Below, piece after piece: positions 60,273-64,000 of a stretch of DNA of 64,000 nt; position 1 is the first letter of the stretch, and every line of letters starts with the position of its first letter. The notes beneath the pieces were generated by a model, which was not told the DNA's origin, made no database searches, and saw nothing but the letters and a program-made list of their open reading frames with translations. Position numbers and translations under genes: made by a program. This DNA comes from Pinirhizobacter soli (lineage in GTDB: Bacteria; Pseudomonadota; Gammaproteobacteria; Xanthomonadales; Rhodanobacteraceae), in contig NZ_JADZLQ010000003.1 in assembly GCF_015905305.1 (NCBI RefSeq), positions 310,001-374,000 on the forward strand, given 5' to 3'.

Positions 60273-61442
60273 ATGGCTGGCTTATTGCAAGGTGCAGAAA
60301 AACGTCGTGCGGCCGGGCGTATCGGTGCCCTCGCCGTTGTTATTTTCGCGACGTCCGGCTTCGTCCATGCGGCACCGTCGACCATACGCCAATCGTTCGA
60401 CATCCAGGTGCCGTGGGTGCCCCAGCCCGCCGTGCTCGGCGACAAAACCGAACTTGTGTACGAACTGCAGCTGACCAACTTTTCCGAAGATGTCCTTCAG
60501 CTGGAAAGTGTCGATGCGCTGGATGTGGCGACCGGCAACGCCCTGGGCCACCTGGACGGCAAGGCGCTGGATGACGCAGTCGGACAGGTGCAGTCCCTGC
60601 CGGCGAAGCGATCCGTCGCACCAGGCGGACACGCCACGATCTACGTCTCGCTGCCGGCGCCAACGGGCGAAGTGGCCATCAAGCACCGGATCGAATACTC
60701 GGTTGCGGGAACGACGCAGCATTTCACCGTGGAGGGCGGCAGGTTCACGCCGCGCCAGGCAGACCCGGTGGCGCTGGGTCCACCTTTGCGCGGCGGTCCA
60801 TGGGTGGCGATCTACGATGCCTCGTGGGCGCGTGGCCACCGCCGCGTGCTCTATGCGGTGGACGGCACCTTGCACCTGCCCGGCCGCTTCGCCATCGACT
60901 GGATCAAGGTCGACGCCAACGGTGCGCACGCCAGTGGCGACGGCAGCAAGCCCGCCAGCTGGTTCAGCTATGGCGTGGATGTGCTTGCGGTGGCCGACGC
61001 CACCGTGGTCGCGACACGCGATAACGTTGCCGAGCCAGGCGTGGTGGCACCCGGGCCTTCACGCGTGCCCATCGGGGACGCCACCGGTAACTATGTGGCG
61101 CTTGACCTCGGCGATGGACGCTTTGTTTTCTTCGAGCATTTGAAGCCTGGCAGCGTGCGCGTGCATCCGGGGCAGCACGTGCACCGCGGCGATGTGATTG
61201 GCAAGCTTGGGTTTACCGGCCAATCCACTGGCCCGCACCTGCACATGCATGTCGCCGATGCCAACGTGCCCCTAGCGGCTGAAGGGCTTCCCTATGCCAT
61301 GGAGGGATTTCAGGTGGATGGGAAATTCCCGTCGATCGAAGCGTTCGGCAGCAACCAGGCCTGGACGCATGATGTTGCACGCAGGCGGACACCGGGCATG
61401 CCCGGCCCTCTGGAAGTAGTGACCTTCATCCAGCAGCCGTAG
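60273..61442 (+). CDS. M23-family peptidase (LytM domain), secreted
   Basis: 389 aa. Signal-type segment GRIGALAVVIFATSGFVHAA follows a basic start. The N-terminal part is an Ig-like or beta-sandwich domain (VLGDKTELVYELQLTNFSED). The C-terminal M23 domain shows HLHMHV in TGQSTGPHLHMHV (HxH metal ligands) and GHRRVLYAVDG as the probable first His and Asp ligands, though spacing is unusual for HxxxD. A peptidoglycan or elastin-type endopeptidase role in the periplasm is expected. The start is the ATG at 60273 with AAAGGCG upstream. Confidence 0.8.
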   Translation: MAGLLQGAEKRRAAGRIGALAVVIFATSGFVHAAPSTIRQSFDIQVPWVPQPAVLGDKTELVYELQLTNFSEDVLQLESVDALDVATGNALGHLDGKALDDAVGQVQSLPAKRSVAPGGHATIYVSLPAPTGEVAIKHRIEYSVAGTTQHFTVEGGRFTPRQADPVALGPPLRGGPWVAIYDASWARGHRRVLYAVDGTLHLPGRFAIDWIKVDANGAHASGDGSKPASWFSYGVDVLAVADATVVATRDNVAEPGVVAPGPSRVPIGDATGNYVALDLGDGRFVFFEHLKPGSVRVHPGQHVHRGDVIGKLGFTGQSTGPHLHMHVADANVPLAAEGLPYAMEGFQVDGKFPSIEAFGSNQAWTHDVARRRTPGMPGPLEVVTFIQQP

Positions 61443-61620
61443 CCTCCGGCGGTATTCGCCGACGCATTCGACCGAACGCCCGTGACTGTCAACCTGACGG
61501 TGGACGGCATGGATGACCACTGGGGAATCACGCCGCGCTTGTTACTCTCATCATTTGGTGTGCAGCGCCAAAACTATCTCTCGACTATGGGAATTCACCC
61601 AGATTCGGAGGTTTATCGCC

Positions 61621-62418
61621 ATGACCACGTCGGACAAGAACGAAAAGAACTGCGCGCAACCTGCCATGCACACTCCGCCGGTGCTGTCGCCGCAAGCTTG
61701 GGAAGACGCACGTCAGCAAATGCTGGAGAAGGAAAAGGCGCATTCGAAAGCCCGTGATGTCCTGGCCGCCGAGCGTCGGCGCATGCCGTGGATGGCGGTT
61801 GAGGAAACCTATGCATTCGAAGGACCCCGAGGCCGGGTGAGCTTGCGCGAACTCTTCGAAGGCCGTCGCCAGCTGATCGTCTACCGCGCGTTCTTCGAAG
61901 CTGGCGTATTCGGCTGGCCCGATCACGCCTGCCGCGGCTGCTCGATGGTGGCCGACCAGGTCGCCCACGTCGCGCATCTCAACGCCCGCGACACCACCCT
62001 GGTATTCGTTTCTCGCGCGCCGCAGGTTGACATCGCCAGGCTCAAAGCGCGGATGGGCTGGGACATTCCCTGGTTCACCCTCACCGATGGCTTCGACGCC
62101 GACTTCGGCGTGGACGAATGGCACGGCACCAACGTGTTCTATCGCGATGACGACAACCGCATCTTCCGCACGTACTTCATCAACAACCGCGGCGACGAGC
62201 AGATGGGCGGCACCTGGAACTACCTGGACATCACGCCGCTGGGGCGCCAGGAGGTCTGGGAAGATTCACCCGAAGGTTATCCGCAGACCCCGACGTACAA
62301 GTGGTGGAACTGGCACGACAACTATGCCGAAGGCGCAGCACCCGACAGGAAATGGGTGGAAGTATCCGATGCCGGCGAGGCCGCATTCCGCAACCAGGAA
62401 GATGACACGCGGGCCTGA
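61621..62418 (+). CDS. DUF899 family thioredoxin-like protein
   Basis: 265 aa. VLAAERRRMPWMAVEETYAF and RRQLIVYRAFFEAGVFGWPDHACRGCSMVADQV carry the family mark, including the C-x-x-C of ACRGC. The C terminus has GTWNYLDITPLGRQE and WWNWHDNY. DUF899 proteins adopt a thioredoxin-like fold; no reaction is established. It has no signal peptide and stands alone, with GGAGG upstream of the ATG. Confidence 0.9.
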   Translation: MTTSDKNEKNCAQPAMHTPPVLSPQAWEDARQQMLEKEKAHSKARDVLAAERRRMPWMAVEETYAFEGPRGRVSLRELFEGRRQLIVYRAFFEAGVFGWPDHACRGCSMVADQVAHVAHLNARDTTLVFVSRAPQVDIARLKARMGWDIPWFTLTDGFDADFGVDEWHGTNVFYRDDDNRIFRTYFINNRGDEQMGGTWNYLDITPLGRQEVWEDSPEGYPQTPTYKWWNWHDNYAEGAAPDRKWVEVSDAGEAAFRNQEDDTRA

Positions 62419-62547
62419 GTCTCGAACTTGGCCGATTTACGACATAACTTGGCCGCGCACCGATATCAGAACATCCACAGACGAGCGTAGCCTTTGCGAC
62501 GCTCACCCGTCGGCAAGCACCCGCGTCCCCACCGAAGGATGGTCTTG

Positions 62548-62799
62548 ATGAATGTCCTGCACATGCCGGCTCGAGAGCCGGCTCCCGACGTCGAGGCATT
62601 GGCGACCTTCGTCGCCTGCGCCCACGCCATGCTCGATCCCTCCACGCCCGAGGCGACCCGCCGCGCCGTGGAAGCCCGCCTGCTGGCGCAATTGCCAACG
62701 GTAAAGGCCCTCGGCCTGTTCGAACTCTTCGATGTGCGCGATCCGGCCCTCGGCCAGCTGATTGCCGACGAACTGGAGGTTGGCGCCAACGCTCGCTGA
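62548..62799 (+). CDS. Small protein of unknown function
   Basis: 83 aa, helical, soluble: DVEALATFVACAHAMLDPST, RRAVEARLLAQLPTVKALGL, FELFDVRDPALGQLIADELE. AAGGA at the right distance (9 nt) supports the ATG at 62548. No family is recognised. It precedes the MarR gene by 76 bp that hold the MarR promoter. Confidence 0.6.
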   Translation: MNVLHMPAREPAPDVEALATFVACAHAMLDPSTPEATRRAVEARLLAQLPTVKALGLFELFDVRDPALGQLIADELEVGANAR

Positions 62800-62824
62800 A
62801 TGCTGCGTTGCAACAACTAGCTGA

Positions 62825-62868
62825 CGAAAATATATTTGCCTTGACAATTATATTTTCGGCAATAGAAT
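62825..62868 (+). promoter_or_regulatory. Promoter and MarR-type operator
   Basis: TTGACA (62841-62846) and TAGAAT (62863-62868) are spaced by 16 bp. The inverted repeat CGAAAATATA (62825-62834) / TATATTTTCG (62849-62858) flanks and overlaps the -35. The predicted start falls on or next to the ATG at 62876, so the mRNA is probably leaderless and autorepressed. Confidence 0.75.
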
Positions 62869-62875
62869 ACGCGGC

Positions 62876-63334
62876 ATGAGTTCTCCATCCTGCCCCTACA
62901 CCCCCGAAATGGACAGCATCGGCCAGCTAATCGCCATGGTCCGGGGCGAGCTGGTACGAGGCCTGGAGCGGGCCCTGGCCGAGCTGGGAATGGACCTGCG
63001 CTACACCCAGTTCCTGGTAATCAAGCGTTTGGCCGCCTGTGGCCCGATGTCGGCCACGGAGTTGGCGCGGGCCTCGGAAATGGACGGCGGGGCCATGACG
63101 CGCTTGCTCGACCAGCTCGAGGCCAAGGGGTACCTGCGCCGGCGTCCGCATGAACAGGACCGCCGAGCCTTGCGTATCGAGCTTACCGAGGCCGGCGAAG
63201 CGATCTGGACCCATATGAGCACCGCCCACAAGGCGATGCTGGAAGAGGCGCAGCGCGACCTTTCCTCCGAAGAACGCGTACAGCTTCGTGATTACCTGCA
63301 GCGCATGCTTGGCGTGCTCCGCGACAAAGACTGA
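62876..63334 (+). CDS. MarR-family regulator
   Basis: 152 aa winged-helix regulator: LRYTQFLVIKRLAACGPMSA, ELARASEMDGGAMTRLLDQL as recognition helix, GYLRRRPHEQDRRALRIELT as wing. It lies 22 bp upstream of an efflux outer-membrane lipoprotein gene, so it most likely represses an RND or EmrAB-type multidrug efflux operon that continues beyond the window. There is no Shine-Dalgarno before the ATG. Confidence 0.93.
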   Translation: MSSPSCPYTPEMDSIGQLIAMVRGELVRGLERALAELGMDLRYTQFLVIKRLAACGPMSATELARASEMDGGAMTRLLDQLEAKGYLRRRPHEQDRRALRIELTEAGEAIWTHMSTAHKAMLEEAQRDLSSEERVQLRDYLQRMLGVLRDKD

Positions 63335-63356
63335 ATCTCTGCTTAGGCAAACACTT

Positions 63357-64000
63357 ATGCGTCCGTACCTACTCGCGGCGTCCACTGCGCTGCTTTTGGC
63401 CCTCGTAGGCTGCGCCTCCAGCGGCGGCCTGCACCCGGAAGGCCAACTCACCGAACCCTCCTCGCTGCACGGCGAGAAAGCCCTGGCGGACATCAAGGTA
63501 TCCCCGGCCGCCTGGCCCGTGACCGATTGGTGGACCAGCCTCGGCGACGACCAGCTCAGCGCCCTGATCAACGAGGGCCTGAAAGGTAATCCGGACCTGG
63601 CCACCGCCGATGCGCGTGCCCGCCAGGCCGCCGCGCAGGCCGGCGCCGCGGATGCCGCGCGCGCGCCCACCGTCAATGCCGGCGCTTCCGTTGCAGGGGC
63701 ACGTTTGCCCAGCAACCTGATCCCGGCGCCGATCGGTGGAAAGTTCACCTGGACCCCTTACGGCTACGCCAGCTTCAACTGGGACCTGGACCTCTGGGGC
63801 GGCAAGCGCGCTTCATGGGAAGCGGCCCTGGGCAAAGCGCGCGCCGCCGAAGTGGATGCCAAGGCGGCCCGAATTCTCGTCAGCACCAATATCGCCCGTG
63901 CCTATGTGCAGCTGGGCTACGCCTTTGCGCAACAGGACGTGGCCAAGGCCGAGCTTGACCGCTCCACCCAGTCGCGCAAGCTCACCGGCCAGCGCGTGGC
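63357..64000 (+). CDS. Efflux outer-membrane lipoprotein (NodT/OprM family), partial
   Basis: The first 214 codons are present; the gene runs off the right edge. The signal peptide ends in the lipobox LVGC (Cys19). The mature sequence has the outer-membrane-factor repeats WWTSLGDDQLSALINEGLKG, NPDLATADARARQAAAQAG and YASFNWDLDLWGGKRASWEA. This is the outer-membrane channel of a tripartite drug efflux pump. It is under the MarR promoter, 22 bp after that gene. Confidence 0.93.
   Translation, partial: MRPYLLAASTALLLALVGCASSGGLHPEGQLTEPSSLHGEKALADIKVSPAAWPVTDWWTSLGDDQLSALINEGLKGNPDLATADARARQAAAQAGAADAARAPTVNAGASVAGARLPSNLIPAPIGGKFTWTPYGYASFNWDLDLWGGKRASWEAALGKARAAEVDAKAARILVSTNIARAYVQLGYAFAQQDVAKAELDRSTQSRKLTGQRV

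Noticed and set aside
1-64000. tRNA, rRNA or CRISPR loci
   Set aside because: No cloverleaf, rRNA-like sequence or regularly spaced direct repeats were noticed by eye; a tRNAscan or CRISPR search would settle it.

Overview
The window is GC-rich and carries markers typical of the Xanthomonadales/Lysobacterales, most likely Rhodanobacteraceae (Luteibacter or Dyella-like). Markers are TonB-dependent receptors, several S9 peptidases, an Oar-like receptor beside a tryptophan-halogenase-fold protein, and the order lptM-dapF-DUF484-xerC followed further on by hslV-hslU. Genus placement is inference; no rRNA, tRNA, CRISPR array or intact insertion sequence was seen.

Layout. 1-2 kb: 5' part of a TonB-dependent receptor with a LacI-type operator upstream, an MFS remnant, and a structured non-coding element. 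2-4 kb: minus-strand trio of a GST-like protein and two DHFR/RibD-like reductases. 4.1-6.2 kb: a Fur-box-controlled DUF3325-like/DUF3649-like/PepSY membrane operon. 6.3-20.1 kb: the most coherent accessory system, a carbohydrate-utilisation locus. It holds a LacI repressor with two operators, an Oar-like receptor, a flavin-dependent halogenase-like protein, and a tightly coupled operon (GH144-like lipoprotein, sugar ABC importer without ATPase, large (alpha/alpha)6-type protein) whose promoter carries a third matching operator. I infer a beta-glucan, possibly beta-1,2-glucan, as substrate. 20-27 kb: HAD phosphatase, YtrA-type GntR/ABC operon, pirin, a double-DTG aspartyl protease with PDZ domain, and an AraC regulator. 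28-43.5 kb: GH172 protein, UPF0149, xthA, prlC, gamma-carbonic anhydrase, an S9 peptidase, AlkB-like oxygenase, aroE, a RimK-like ATP-grasp ligase divergent from a GNAT, then lptM-dapF-DUF484-xerC. 43.5-48.3 kb: two tandem TauE/SafE paralogues, a candidate minus-strand C-rich small RNA, hslVU and an uncharacterised gene. 48.3-49.2 kb: a decayed receptor tail and a small secreted Cys protein. 49.2-64 kb: glycosyltransferase plus O-antigen-ligase-like protein, three consecutive S9 peptidases, LysE exporter, AraC regulator, M23 peptidase, DUF899 protein, and a MarR regulator ahead of an efflux outer-membrane lipoprotein that runs off the right edge.

Four copies or variants of one palindromic repeat (arm core GGGGTCAGAGTCA) sit at 3' ends of genes and may act as bidirectional terminators or REP-type elements. 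Several genes (at 4102, 33208, 47614, 62876) have promoter-like elements so close to the start codon that leaderless mRNAs are likely.
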